Source: Planctomycetota bacterium
Lineage (GTDB): Bacteria; Planctomycetota; PUPC01; JABMSA01
Length of the DNA stretch: 8,383 nucleotides
Direction: 5' to 3'
Assembly: GCA_013202185.1 (NCBI GenBank)
Contig: JABMSA010000824.1
Coordinates: 1 to 8,383, forward strand
The translations under genes were made by a program, and so were the position numbers. Below are positions 1-6,782 of the stretch, piece by piece; the stretch's first letter is position 1, and every line of letters starts with the position of its first letter. The notes below the pieces were generated by a model. The model was not told where the DNA came from and ran no database searches. It saw only the letters and a program-made list of their open reading frames with translations.

Positions 1-240
1 CTCTAATTGTGAGTCAAAGCTACCGTTACCACCAATGGGATGTGCAGAAGTAAGGCCCACGGAACACACGGAACTGGAGTTGAACCAGTGTGCAAACCGG
101 CAGGGGCGCCCCGCGACCGGCGGATGGCGCAGGTGGCGGTGCTTCGCGCCGGCGATCGTTCGCCGAGCGATTACGTGCGTCCACCGAGCAAATACGGACG
201 ACCCTATCTAACCGGTTGGTATTACAGCACTTGCAACTTC

Positions 241-261
241 TAATTGTGCCAGGCACAATTA
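241..261. repeat. Perfect 21-bp palindrome (GTGCC-A-GGCAC core)
   Basis: TAATTGTGCC and GGCACAATTA are exact reverse complements separated by a single A, giving a 10+1+10 palindrome. It could be a dimeric-protein operator, a cruciform, or a REP/BIME-like unit of the kind mobilised by REP-associated tyrosine transposases. It lies about 300 bp before the dxr promoter, which makes direct operator control of dxr unlikely. The symmetry is seen directly; the role is not known. Confidence 0.8.
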
Positions 262-292
262 AAACTGGCACAATTAAAACTCAATTAAAACT
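252..292 (+). repeat. 15-bp tandem repeat, 2.7 copies
   Basis: GGCACAATTAAAACT occurs exactly at 252-266 and 267-281, followed by a partial third copy lacking the first four bases (CAATTAAAACT, 282-292). The first copy begins inside the right arm of the palindrome, so the half-site GGCACAATTA is itself duplicated. This suggests slippage or recombination at the palindrome, or an array of half-operators. Confidence 0.85.
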
Positions 293-423
293 CCGCAAGG
301 TACCGCCGGAATCTGTCTGGCGCGGATCGGATCGACGACGACGATTCGGATGTCGAGACGACAGCTTGAACCAAGATTCGCAACACACCCCTCTGAAAGC
401 CCAAGAGTTTTTGAGGAGGTGGG
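293..423. other. Intergenic stretch, nothing recognised
   Basis: No supported gene, RNA or repeat was found here. Short overlapping ORFs occur on both strands, but none shows a family motif and none begins after a credible ribosome binding site. Confidence 0.5.
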
Positions 424-441
424 CCTGCCTCGGAAGGCAGG
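424..441 (+). other. Short perfect hairpin
   Basis: CCTGCCT (424-430) pairs with AGGCAGG (435-441) around the tetraloop CGGA, giving a 7-bp stem with no mismatch. No T-run follows, so it is not a standard intrinsic terminator. It sits only 2 nt before a second, longer hairpin, and the two together may form one structured unit. Confidence 0.6.
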
Positions 442-443
442 TT

Positions 444-475
444 GGGGGAGAACTTTCTGCAAAAAGTTTTCCTCC
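444..475 (+). other. 13-bp hairpin favouring plus-strand RNA
   Basis: Bases 444-456 (GGGGGAGAACTTT) pair with 463-475 (AAAGTTTTCCTCC) around a 6-nt loop. Two pairs, 446 with 473 and 450 with 469, are G-U wobbles. In the minus-strand transcript these become A-C mismatches, so the structure is more stable as plus-strand RNA. The downstream sequence ACAATAATG has no T-run. It may be the 3' end of an upstream transcript, a dispersed repeat, or a structured leader from a promoter outside the window. Confidence 0.6.
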
Positions 476-524
476 CACAATAATGACAAGTACATTCATT
501 CAGGCCGCATCAATCCTTTTATCC

Positions 525-554
525 TTGAATGAGAACCGGCTTTGCTGCTATACT
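525..554 (+). promoter_or_regulatory. Sigma70-type promoter for dxr
   Basis: TTGAAT (525-530) and TATACT (549-554) are separated by 18 bp, each one or two bases from consensus, and the -10 is preceded by TGC, an extended -10 element. The predicted start of transcription is near 561, giving a leader of about 74 nt before the dxr ATG at 635. It argues against any dxr start near 560. It probably drives dxr-rseP and possibly the whole run to 6782. Confidence 0.7.
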
Positions 555-624
555 GAAGTGTGACGGCGGAGGTGTGCGGCGGCGAATGGCACGGTTTTTC
601 GCTCGCTTGTTTTGTCTTGTCACC

Positions 625-630
625 GAGGAG
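625..630 (+). promoter_or_regulatory. dxr ribosome binding site
   Basis: GAGGAG ends 4 nt before the ATG at 635. It selects this start over the in-frame GTG at 560, which would lie at the predicted transcription start and would add 25 residues ahead of the nucleotide-binding motif. Confidence 0.7.
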
Positions 631-634
631 TTGG

Positions 635-1801
635 ATGCCGCCCGACGGACCCGCAAAACGCATAGCGATATTGGGATCGACGGGCTCGATAGGCCGCAAC
701 GCGTTGTCGGTGGTGTCGCACCTGCCCTGCTACCGGGTGGTGTGCCTGGCGGCGGGCGCCAACGTCGAGCTTCTTGCCCAACAGGCGTGCGAATTTGGCG
801 CTGAAGCAGCCGCAATTGCCGACGATACTCAAGTATCACGTTTGCGATCTCTATTGCCGGCGGGGGTGAAAGCGCTAGGCGGGGCCGAAGGCATCGAAGC
901 CGCAGCCGCCCTTCCCGACGCCGACCTCGTGCTGGTGGCGATAAGCGGGGCGGCGGGCCTGCCGAGCACTCTCGCCGCACTGCGCGCCGGCAAGACGGTG
1001 GCCCTGGCAAACAAGGAATCGCTGGTGATGGCCGGCGGGCTTGTCACCAGCCTGGCACGCGAAATGAAAGTGCCGCTGCTGCCGGTGGACAGCGAACATA
1101 GTGCGATCTTCCAGGCGCTGGCCGCAGGCAAGGCGTCGGAAGTGAAGAGAGTGATAATCACCGCCTCGGGCGGGCCGTTTCGCGATGCTTCTGTTGAAGA
1201 ACTCGAAGCGGTGACGCCCGAGAGAGCACTTGAGCACCCGACGTGGTCGATGGGAAGGAAGATCACCATCGACTCCGCGACGATGATGAACAAGGCGCTC
1301 GAGATAGTGGAAGCCCGATGGCTGTTTGACCTCGAGGTGCCGCAAATCAGCGTGGTCGTTCATCCGCAATCGATTATTCATTCTATGGTGGTGTTTTGCG
1401 ACGGGTCGATAATGGCCCAGGCGGGCAAGCCCGACATGCGAATGCCCATTCAATACGCCCTCACGTATCCTGATCGGCTGCCCGGCCTGGTGACCGAGCC
1501 GGACCTCGCCGGCATAGGCACACTCGAGTTTTCGGAGCCGGACGTCCGGAAATTCCCGGCGCTCGAGCTTGGCTACCGTGCGGCGCGCGAAGGCGGCACA
1601 CTGGGGGCGGTGCTCAACGCCGCCAACGAGGTGGCGGTCGAGGAGTTCCTACACCAGCGGATAACGTTCCCGCAGATTGCCGAGCAGGTGGCGAAGGTAA
1701 TGGATATGCACACCGTTGTCGCCGGGCCGAGCCTCGACGACATTTTCGAGGCCGACCGATGGGCGCGAGAGGAAACAAGGCGCATCCTGGCAATAAACTG
1801 A
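635..1801 (+). CDS. dxr: 1-deoxy-D-xylulose 5-phosphate reductoisomerase
   Basis: This cytosolic enzyme carries out the first committed step of the MEP isoprenoid pathway: NADPH- and metal-dependent rearrangement and reduction of DXP to 2-C-methyl-D-erythritol 4-phosphate. The 388-aa product has the usual family length. Visible motifs are the NADPH-binding GSTGSIG (14-20), ANKESLV (125-131), the metal ligands in PVDSEH (D152, E154) and MNKALEIVEARW (E223), ASGGPF (177-182), the active-site flap HPTWSMG (201-207), N219/K220, and a C-terminal LNAANEVAVEEF block. Every catalytic residue known from the E. coli enzyme has a counterpart, so it should be active. ATG 635 is chosen because GAGGAG precedes it and the first beta strand begins a few residues later. 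rseP follows after 85 nt, a common bacterial order, but the cdsA/uppS genes often found upstream are absent; repeats occupy that position. Confidence 0.97.
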   Translation: MPPDGPAKRIAILGSTGSIGRNALSVVSHLPCYRVVCLAAGANVELLAQQACEFGAEAAAIADDTQVSRLRSLLPAGVKALGGAEGIEAAAALPDADLVLVAISGAAGLPSTLAALRAGKTVALANKESLVMAGGLVTSLAREMKVPLLPVDSEHSAIFQALAAGKASEVKRVIITASGGPFRDASVEELEAVTPERALEHPTWSMGRKITIDSATMMNKALEIVEARWLFDLEVPQISVVVHPQSIIHSMVVFCDGSIMAQAGKPDMRMPIQYALTYPDRLPGLVTEPDLAGIGTLEFSEPDVRKFPALELGYRAAREGGTLGAVLNAANEVAVEEFLHQRITFPQIAEQVAKVMDMHTVVAGPSLDDIFEADRWAREETRRILAIN

Positions 1802-1874
1802 CGGCCGCTACGGCTGGCGCACAAGCAGCCCGGGCCGATTGAAACACTTTCGAGTAATTTGATACACCTCAGAT

Positions 1875-1879
1875 GGAGG
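1875..1879 (+). promoter_or_regulatory. rseP ribosome binding site
   Basis: GGAGG lies 7 nt before the ATG at 1887. That spacing favours ATG 1887 over the adjacent in-frame TTG at 1884. Confidence 0.75.
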
Positions 1880-1886
1880 CATATTG

Positions 1887-3737
1887 ATGTTGGAACACTG
1901 GCTGATCCAGGTCGGGTACGTGGCGATGGTGATTGCGGGCTTCGGATTCCTGATTTTCATACACGAGTTTGGCCACTTCATCGTTGCCAAGTGGAAGGGA
2001 GTGAAGGTAATCAAGTTTTCGCTGGGCTTTGGTCCGGCGTTTTTCAAGTTCCGAAAGGGCGAAACGGAATACGCGCTGTCGATCATTCCCCTGGGCGGCT
2101 TCTGCAAGCTGGCGGGTGAGATGATCAAGGACGAAGGCAAGCAATCTGAGGAAGGGGAAAACGACATCCCGCCCGAGCGGCTGCTCACGTCCAAAACCGT
2201 GGGGCAGCGGGCGCAGATCTTTGCCGCGGGCGCGGCGCTCAACCTCCTCGTTGCATTCCCGCTGGGGGTGCTGATGGTCCTCGTTGGCGGCGACGAGCCG
2301 ATAGCCAAGGTCGACGCCGGCCCCGGCGGGGCCTATGTTGCCGGAATTCACACCGGCGACCTCGTAACAAGCGTCAACGGCGAGGAGGTGCGTTTCTGGT
2401 ACCAAATGACAGACGCCATCGCAAACGCACCCCTCGAGAAGCCATTTCCCGTAACGGTGGAGCGCGTAGATGACGACGGAACCGCCCAGACCAGAACGTA
2501 TCAGGTGATGCGCGAAAGCAACGAAGACCTGACGCTCGGCCTCGGATTGTACACGGAGATCAAGATCGGTTTCGTGCATCCGGCCAGCCCGGCGCGAAAG
2601 GCCGGCCTCAAGAAGGGCGACGAGATCGTGACGGTGAAGAAACTCGAGGGGACGGCCGCGCCCGTCAGCGAATGGTGGGATTTCGAATCCGTGATAAGGT
2701 CGTCACCCGGAAAACAGATCACGATCGGCATCCGCAGGAAAAACCCGAACGAGGAAAACGGATACGAGAGCCGTGACATTGCGGTCACCCCGGAGGAAGA
2801 GACGAGCTATGAAATCGGCGTCGTGTTTGGCTCGGGGCTTGCCGAGCCCATCATCGGGTTGGTCCAGGGCGACTCACCAGCCTCGGGCGCCGGCATACGC
2901 AGCGGCGATCGCATCATCGCTATCGACGGCAAAGAAATGAGCACATGGTCCGACATCACCAACGCCATCAAGGGAGCCGGGCTCGTCATACACATTACTA
3001 TCGAGCGCGTCGGGGCCGAGATGAACGTAGTGGCCGAGCGACGCGCACCTGAAAGCCTACTCGGAATAGCCTCCACTCGTGTCAGCGGCATGATCCAGGC
3101 GGTAGACGACGGCTCGCCAGCGCAGAACGCGGGCCTGTTGCCGGGCGACATCGTCAAGAAAATCGATGAGGAAGCTATCGGCAACCTTGGCCGTGGAATC
3201 CTATTTGAGGACGAAAGGGAGCATACCATCGAAGTGGCGCGCGGAGTTGAGGTGCTCGTCGTGAAGGTAACGCCGCACCAGCACACCTACGGCAAACTCG
3301 GCGTCACCAGCTCCGCCGCGACGGCATTTCACAGGCCCGACTCGTTGTTCGCGGCTGTATCCAAGGGTGTCGGCAACACGCTCTTCATCTTCAAGCGCAC
3401 CTTCGGGGCACTGGCAGGCCTGGTATCGGGCAAGGTCGGAGCAAAAGAACTCTCCGGCCCCGTCGGAATCATATCGATGTCCTATATGCGGGCCCAATCC
3501 AGCCTGCAAGACTTCATACATTTCATATTGATCATCACCATCAGCCTGGGCGTCTTCAACCTGCTGCCGATTCCCATCCTCGACGGCGGCCACATAGCCT
3601 TCCTAATCATCGAAAAGATTAAAGGTAAGCCCGTCGGCGAGAGGACGTTCGTCGTGGCCCAATACGTGGGGCTGGCTTTTCTCCTGGGGCTGGTGGTTTT
3701 CGTCACCAAGAACGACTTTGCCAACTTCATTTTCTGA
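1887..3737 (+). CDS. rseP: RseP-type site-2 intramembrane zinc metalloprotease with about four PDZ domains
   Basis: This inner-membrane protease belongs to the S2P/M50 family, whose RseP branch cleaves anti-sigma factors and remnant signal peptides within the membrane. The 616-aa protein starts with a membrane segment carrying the zinc motif HEFGH (26-30), then the family block KFSLGFGP and IPLGGFCKLAGE, and a second hydrophobic segment near 110-134. Four PDZ-like units follow, marked by their loop/strand cores: GIHTGDLVTSVNG (about 153-165), SPARKAGLKKGDEIVTV (234-250), SPASGAGIRSGDRIIAIDG (330-348) and SPAQNAGLLPGDIVKKID (410-427). The C-terminal part has GPVGI (524-528), the membrane segment with third-ligand motif NLLPIPILDGGH (558-569), and a last TM near 588-606. 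E. coli RseP is about 450 aa with two PDZ domains, so the periplasmic part is roughly doubled here. No motif is missing. The next gene starts 10 nt after the stop, suggesting co-transcription. Confidence 0.93.
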   Translation: MLEHWLIQVGYVAMVIAGFGFLIFIHEFGHFIVAKWKGVKVIKFSLGFGPAFFKFRKGETEYALSIIPLGGFCKLAGEMIKDEGKQSEEGENDIPPERLLTSKTVGQRAQIFAAGAALNLLVAFPLGVLMVLVGGDEPIAKVDAGPGGAYVAGIHTGDLVTSVNGEEVRFWYQMTDAIANAPLEKPFPVTVERVDDDGTAQTRTYQVMRESNEDLTLGLGLYTEIKIGFVHPASPARKAGLKKGDEIVTVKKLEGTAAPVSEWWDFESVIRSSPGKQITIGIRRKNPNEENGYESRDIAVTPEEETSYEIGVVFGSGLAEPIIGLVQGDSPASGAGIRSGDRIIAIDGKEMSTWSDITNAIKGAGLVIHITIERVGAEMNVVAERRAPESLLGIASTRVSGMIQAVDDGSPAQNAGLLPGDIVKKIDEEAIGNLGRGILFEDEREHTIEVARGVEVLVVKVTPHQHTYGKLGVTSSAATAFHRPDSLFAAVSKGVGNTLFIFKRTFGALAGLVSGKVGAKELSGPVGIISMSYMRAQSSLQDFIHFILIITISLGVFNLLPIPILDGGHIAFLIIEKIKGKPVGERTFVVAQYVGLAFLLGLVVFVTKNDFANFIF

Positions 3738-3747
3738 GCCCAGTCAC

Positions 3748-4707
3748 ATGAGCGACATTGAAAGCCGCCAACTGCTTTCATACTATCGCACGATGCTCCT
3801 CATCCGAGAGTTCGAGTCGCGCCTCGACAAGTTCTTTGTCGACGGGCGCCTGCACGGCACCACGCATCCGTGTACGGGCCAGGAGGCAACGGCAGTGGGA
3901 GCCTGCGCCGGCATCCGGCCGACCGACTACGTCGTGAGCAACCATCGCGGGCACGGTCATTTCATCGCCAAAACAGGCACACCCGAGCGCCTCATGGCAG
4001 AGCTGTTTGGCAAAGCCACCGGCGTAAGCGGAGGACGCGGCGGCAGCCAGCACATCGCCGACATCGCGAGCGGCTTCCTCGCCTCCAACGGCATCACCGG
4101 CGGCGGCCTGCCTATTGCAGCGGGCGCCGCGCTAAGCATAAAGATGCAGGGGCGCGATCAGGTGGTGCTGTGCTTTTTCGGCGACGGCGCCGCAAACCAG
4201 GGCACCTTCCACGAGTCCGTCAACATGGCCGCAATCTGGAAGCTGCCGCTCATCCTCTTCTGCGAAAACAACCTCTACGCAATGTCCACACCTTTCAATG
4301 ACGCGTTTCCGGTGAGCAACGTGTCGGACCGCGCCGATGGCTACGCAATGCCCGGCAAAATCATCGACGGCAACGATGTGTGCGTCGTCAGAGATGCAGT
4401 GCGCGAGGCCGCGCGCCACGTCCGCAGCGGAGCCGGTCCATACCTCGTCGAGGCCCTCACCTACCGCCACTGCGGCCACTCCAAAAGCGACGGCTGCGAA
4501 TACAGGCCCGACGCCGAAGAGGCCGAATGGGCACTCAAGGACCCGATCAAGCTGCTCCGCAAGAAACTCCTCGACGCTGTACCGCAACAGGAGATCGACT
4601 CGATCGAGCAGGCCGTGAGAAACGAAATCGATGAGGCCGTGGCCTTTGCCCTCGACAGCCCCCAACCATCGACCGACGACCTCGAAGGATCCATCTGGGC
4701 GAATTGA
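3748..4707 (+). CDS. Thiamine diphosphate-dependent 2-oxoacid dehydrogenase E1 component, alpha subunit
   Basis: This is the alpha half of an alpha2beta2 E1 enzyme of the pyruvate/acetoin/branched-chain dehydrogenase family, which decarboxylates a 2-oxo substrate on ThDP and hands the acyl unit to an acceptor, normally lipoyl-E2. The 319-aa product has HPCTGQEA (40-47), the active-site segment NHRGHGH (65-71), GVSGGRGGSQH (92-102), the ThDP/Mg motif starting GDGAANQG (145-152) and closing at ENN (173-175), and the loop YRHCGHSKSD (239-248) with the conserved His. By eye it is closest to the short acetoin-type E1 alpha proteins, but substrate cannot be read from sequence. ATG 3748 is preferred over ATG 3718, which lies inside rseP; the ribosome site is weak, so coupling to rseP translation is likely. 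The stop overlaps the next start (TGATG, 4705-4709). No E2 or E3 gene is nearby. Confidence 0.92.
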   Translation: MSDIESRQLLSYYRTMLLIREFESRLDKFFVDGRLHGTTHPCTGQEATAVGACAGIRPTDYVVSNHRGHGHFIAKTGTPERLMAELFGKATGVSGGRGGSQHIADIASGFLASNGITGGGLPIAAGAALSIKMQGRDQVVLCFFGDGAANQGTFHESVNMAAIWKLPLILFCENNLYAMSTPFNDAFPVSNVSDRADGYAMPGKIIDGNDVCVVRDAVREAARHVRSGAGPYLVEALTYRHCGHSKSDGCEYRPDAEEAEWALKDPIKLLRKKLLDAVPQQEIDSIEQAVRNEIDEAVAFALDSPQPSTDDLEGSIWAN

Positions 4708-5687
4708 TGAGCGAGATTTTCTATTCACAGGCGATCCGCGATGCACTCCGCGAGGAGATGGCCCGCGACGAACGAGTGCTGCTGCTCGGCGAAGACATTG
4801 CCGGATACGGCGGGGCATTCCGTGTGACGCGCGGGCTCGTCGAGCAGTTCGGCCCCGAGCGCATCCGCAACACGCCCATCTCCGAGAACAGCATCGTAGG
4901 CGTGGCAGTGGGCTCGGCAATGCTCGGTGCGCGGCCGATAGTGGAAATCATGTTCATGGATTTCATCACACTCGCCATCGACCAGTTGTTCAACCACGCG
5001 GCGAAGTTCAGATTCATGTTCGGCGAGCAGGTCACGCTGCCGATCGTCATTCGCACTCCCTCCGGCGGCCGGCGCGGCTACGGCCCCACGCACTCGCAAT
5101 CGCTCGAGAGCCTCTTCATGTCGATGCCGGGCATAAAGATCGCCGCACCATCCACCCCGCACGACGCCAAGGGCATGCTCAAGAGCGCCATCCGCGACAA
5201 CAACCCCGTGCTCTTCGTGGAAAACAAGAGCCTCTACGGAACGCGCGGCGAAGTGCCCGACGAGGATTACGTTGTGCCGCTCGGCAGCGCGAAGGTCGTC
5301 CGCGAGGGCTCGCACGTCACCGTCATATCATACTCGCAGATGGTGCAAGAATGCCTGAGGGCCGCACAGATGCTCGAGCGCGATGGAGTGTCGGCGGAGG
5401 TCATCGACCTGCGAACGCTCAACCCTCTCGATATGGACACGCTGTGCCGGTCGATCGAAAAAACCGGCAGGGTCGTGCTCGCCGAAGAAGGCCACCGCAC
5501 CGGCGGAGTGTGCGCCGAGATCGGTTTCCAACTGTTCGAGAAGCTCTACTATTACCTGGATGCCCCAATCAAACGCGTGGCCGCACTCGATGTGCCGGTG
5601 CCCGCGTCGCCCGTGCTCGAAAAATTCGTACTGCCCGATCACCAGGACGTTTACGAGGCCGTCAAGGAAGTGCTCGCCGAAGTGTGA
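4707..5687 (+). CDS. Thiamine diphosphate-dependent 2-oxoacid dehydrogenase E1 component, beta subunit
   Basis: This 326-aa protein is the transketolase-like partner of the preceding alpha subunit; together they make the ThDP site at the subunit interface. Visible family features are GEDIAGYGGAFRVT (28-41), the segment NTPISEN with the cofactor-activating Glu (E60), MFMDF (82-86), GGRRGYGPTHSQSLE with the conserved His (H129), PSTPHDAKG, DLRTLNPLD, EEGHRTGG, and the C-terminal end VPVPASPVLEKFVLPD. All expected landmarks are present and the length is normal, so a functional heterotetramer is likely. ATG 4707 shares its A with the stop codon of the alpha gene, a classic coupling arrangement giving equal subunit production; the TTG at 4704 is an alternative in-frame start but has no better ribosome site. 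The ACP gene follows after 34 nt rather than an E2 gene. Confidence 0.93.
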   Translation: MSEIFYSQAIRDALREEMARDERVLLLGEDIAGYGGAFRVTRGLVEQFGPERIRNTPISENSIVGVAVGSAMLGARPIVEIMFMDFITLAIDQLFNHAAKFRFMFGEQVTLPIVIRTPSGGRRGYGPTHSQSLESLFMSMPGIKIAAPSTPHDAKGMLKSAIRDNNPVLFVENKSLYGTRGEVPDEDYVVPLGSAKVVREGSHVTVISYSQMVQECLRAAQMLERDGVSAEVIDLRTLNPLDMDTLCRSIEKTGRVVLAEEGHRTGGVCAEIGFQLFEKLYYYLDAPIKRVAALDVPVPASPVLEKFVLPDHQDVYEAVKEVLAEV

Positions 5688-5721
5688 GAGCCCGCGCCAG
5701 GGCAACAGAACGAGGACAACT

Positions 5722-5973
5722 ATGCCAGAGAAGATCGAAGATCAGATCAAGGAAATGATAGTCGAGCGTCTTTTTCTTCAAGTGTCGCCCGACGACATCG
5801 CCGACGATGACCCGCTCATGGTGAAGTACGACATCGACTCCGTGCGGCTGTTCGAGATCGTAATCGGCCTCGAGGAGATCTTCGACCTAACCTTCGAGGA
5901 CGACGAGTTCAGCGTCGAAGCATTCGAAACCGTTGCCGCGATCGCCGACCTCGTCAAGAGCAAGCAAGAATGA
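5722..5973 (+). CDS. Free-standing acyl carrier protein
   Basis: This small acidic four-helix carrier has 83 aa. Its attachment serine for 4'-phosphopantetheine is S40 in YDIDSVRLFEIV, the start of helix 2, followed by GLEEIFDLTFEDDEFSVEAFETVAAIADLV typical of helices 2-4. The motif reads DSV instead of the common DSL, and the sequence looks more like accessory-pathway carriers (D-alanyl carrier or exosortase-cluster type) than fatty-acid AcpP. A ribosome site GAGGA (5712-5716) stands 5 nt before ATG 5722. Its stop overlaps the start of the next gene by ATGA (5970-5973). Its place directly after an E1 pair, where a lipoyl-E2 would be expected, suggests that it receives or carries the acyl product of E1; this is inference. 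A holo-ACP synthase is needed but is not in the window. Confidence 0.9.
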   Translation: MPEKIEDQIKEMIVERLFLQVSPDDIADDDPLMVKYDIDSVRLFEIVIGLEEIFDLTFEDDEFSVEAFETVAAIADLVKSKQE

Positions 5974-6782
5974 ACTCCACGCGAACAACGCCCTCGCGCC
6001 GCATCATTCACTTCGGACCCGAGGGCAAGCTCTACGGCGTCGTGCATGCTCCCCCGGCCCACTCGACGCGCGGCTTCGTCATCTGCGCACCCTTCGCCGA
6101 GGAGGCGAAGTGCGCCTACCGCCCCCTCTACGAAATAGCAGACCTCGCCGCCGCGCAGGGCTGGACCGTCCTGCGGTTCGACTACTTCGGCACGGGCAAC
6201 AGCGCCGGCGCCTTCGAAGATTTCACACCGCCGCTCGCGAAGGAAAACATCGCCACCGCCATCGCGTATCTTCACGAGCAGGGAATCGAGCGCGTCGGAT
6301 TGCTCGGCCTCGGCCTGGGCGCCACACTTGCCTTCGAGGCGGTGGCAAACGACGTCAAAGCCGATCTCCTCATCCTCTGGCAGCCGATCGTCAGCGGCGA
6401 ACAATTCTACAAGCTCAACATCAAGCGACAGCTCGTCCGGCAGATGCTCACCCACGGCAAGGCGGAAGGCGGCAAGAGCGCGGGCGACATCATCGACCTC
6501 GACGGCTACTCGCTCCGCACATCGACCATCGACCAGCTCAAGAGCATCGACCTGCTCGACTACGGCCCGGCGACCGTGCCGCCCACCCTCCTCTTTCAGA
6601 TCTCCTTCACTCAAAACATGGCCTCCGACCTCCAGGCCCTGGCCGACACCTGTCATCCCGAGCCCAGCAGCGAGACCTTCATCTGCGAACCCTTCTGGAA
6701 ACGAATCGGCTTCGTCGACTGCACGGGGGTTTATGATGTGACGCTCGAGTGGCTGAGTGGGGTGGGTGGGTGCAAGAACTAG
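5970..6782 (+). CDS. Alpha/beta-hydrolase-fold protein, similar to exosortase A system-associated hydrolase 2, nucleophile Ser absent
   Basis: The 270-aa protein has the alpha/beta-hydrolase layout of the S33/esterase superfamily: the oxyanion-loop region ICAPFAEEAKCAYRP (38-52), the strand plus turn VLRFDYFGTGNSAG (67-80), and an elbow at GLGLG (113-117) where the superfamily has GxSxG. The nucleophile position is Gly115, so no catalytic Ser is visible. Further along, LLILWQPIVSGEQF (133-146) and CEPFW (239-243) resemble, from memory, the hydrolase-2 proteins encoded beside exosortase A genes, which also seem to lack the Ser. No catalytic His is evident near the C-terminus. It may bind acyl-ACP, act as a non-hydrolytic partner, or use another mechanism. 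The start overlaps the ACP stop by 4 nt. The stop codon lies in a 12-bp repeat, and the last 15 or so codons are GT-rich and unlike the rest, so the natural C-terminus may have been replaced. Confidence 0.82.
   Translation: MNSTRTTPSRRIIHFGPEGKLYGVVHAPPAHSTRGFVICAPFAEEAKCAYRPLYEIADLAAAQGWTVLRFDYFGTGNSAGAFEDFTPPLAKENIATAIAYLHEQGIERVGLLGLGLGATLAFEAVANDVKADLLILWQPIVSGEQFYKLNIKRQLVRQMLTHGKAEGGKSAGDIIDLDGYSLRTSTIDQLKSIDLLDYGPATVPPTLLFQISFTQNMASDLQALADTCHPEPSSETFICEPFWKRIGFVDCTGVYDVTLEWLSGVGGCKN

Larger units (their letters stand above)
1..292. other. Gene-free repeat-rich left end
   Basis: No reading frame here gives a recognisable protein; the short ORFs on both strands are Arg/Pro-rich and have no ribosome binding site I can defend. 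The 10-mer TCTAATTGTG occurs at 2-11 and again at 239-248, so the stretch between is bounded by a short direct repeat. The second copy runs into a palindrome and tandem repeat. A 9-bp near-duplicate (CACGGAACA then CACGGAACT) lies at about 57-74. This could be an eroded small mobile element or a REP-type repeat cluster, but no transposase fragment is recognised. Confidence 0.4.

Noticed and set aside
73..89. tRNA T-arm-like hairpin on the minus strand (ACTGG stem, loop TTCAACT)
   Set aside because: Stem and loop fit a T-arm, but no matching anticodon arm or acceptor stem can be built around it, so no tRNA is called; a tRNA-end remnant remains only a possibility.
560..634. Upstream GTG start extending Dxr by 25 residues
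   Set aside because: It lies at the predicted transcription start, has no ribosome site, and the extra residues precede the normal Dxr N-terminus; ATG 635 has GAGGAG.
1839..1866. Possible internal promoter before rseP (TTGAAA then GATACA)
   Set aside because: The -10 matches only about half the consensus and the spacing is short; not enough to call.
3718..3747. Ten-residue longer E1 alpha start inside rseP
   Set aside because: It would overlap the conserved end of rseP and adds residues not typical of the family; ATG 3748 fits better.
4132..4920. Long antisense frames across the E1 genes (and similar ones over dxr, rseP, ACP and the hydrolase)
   Set aside because: Arg/Ala/Gly-rich translations without motifs, explained by high GC in the third position of the real genes.
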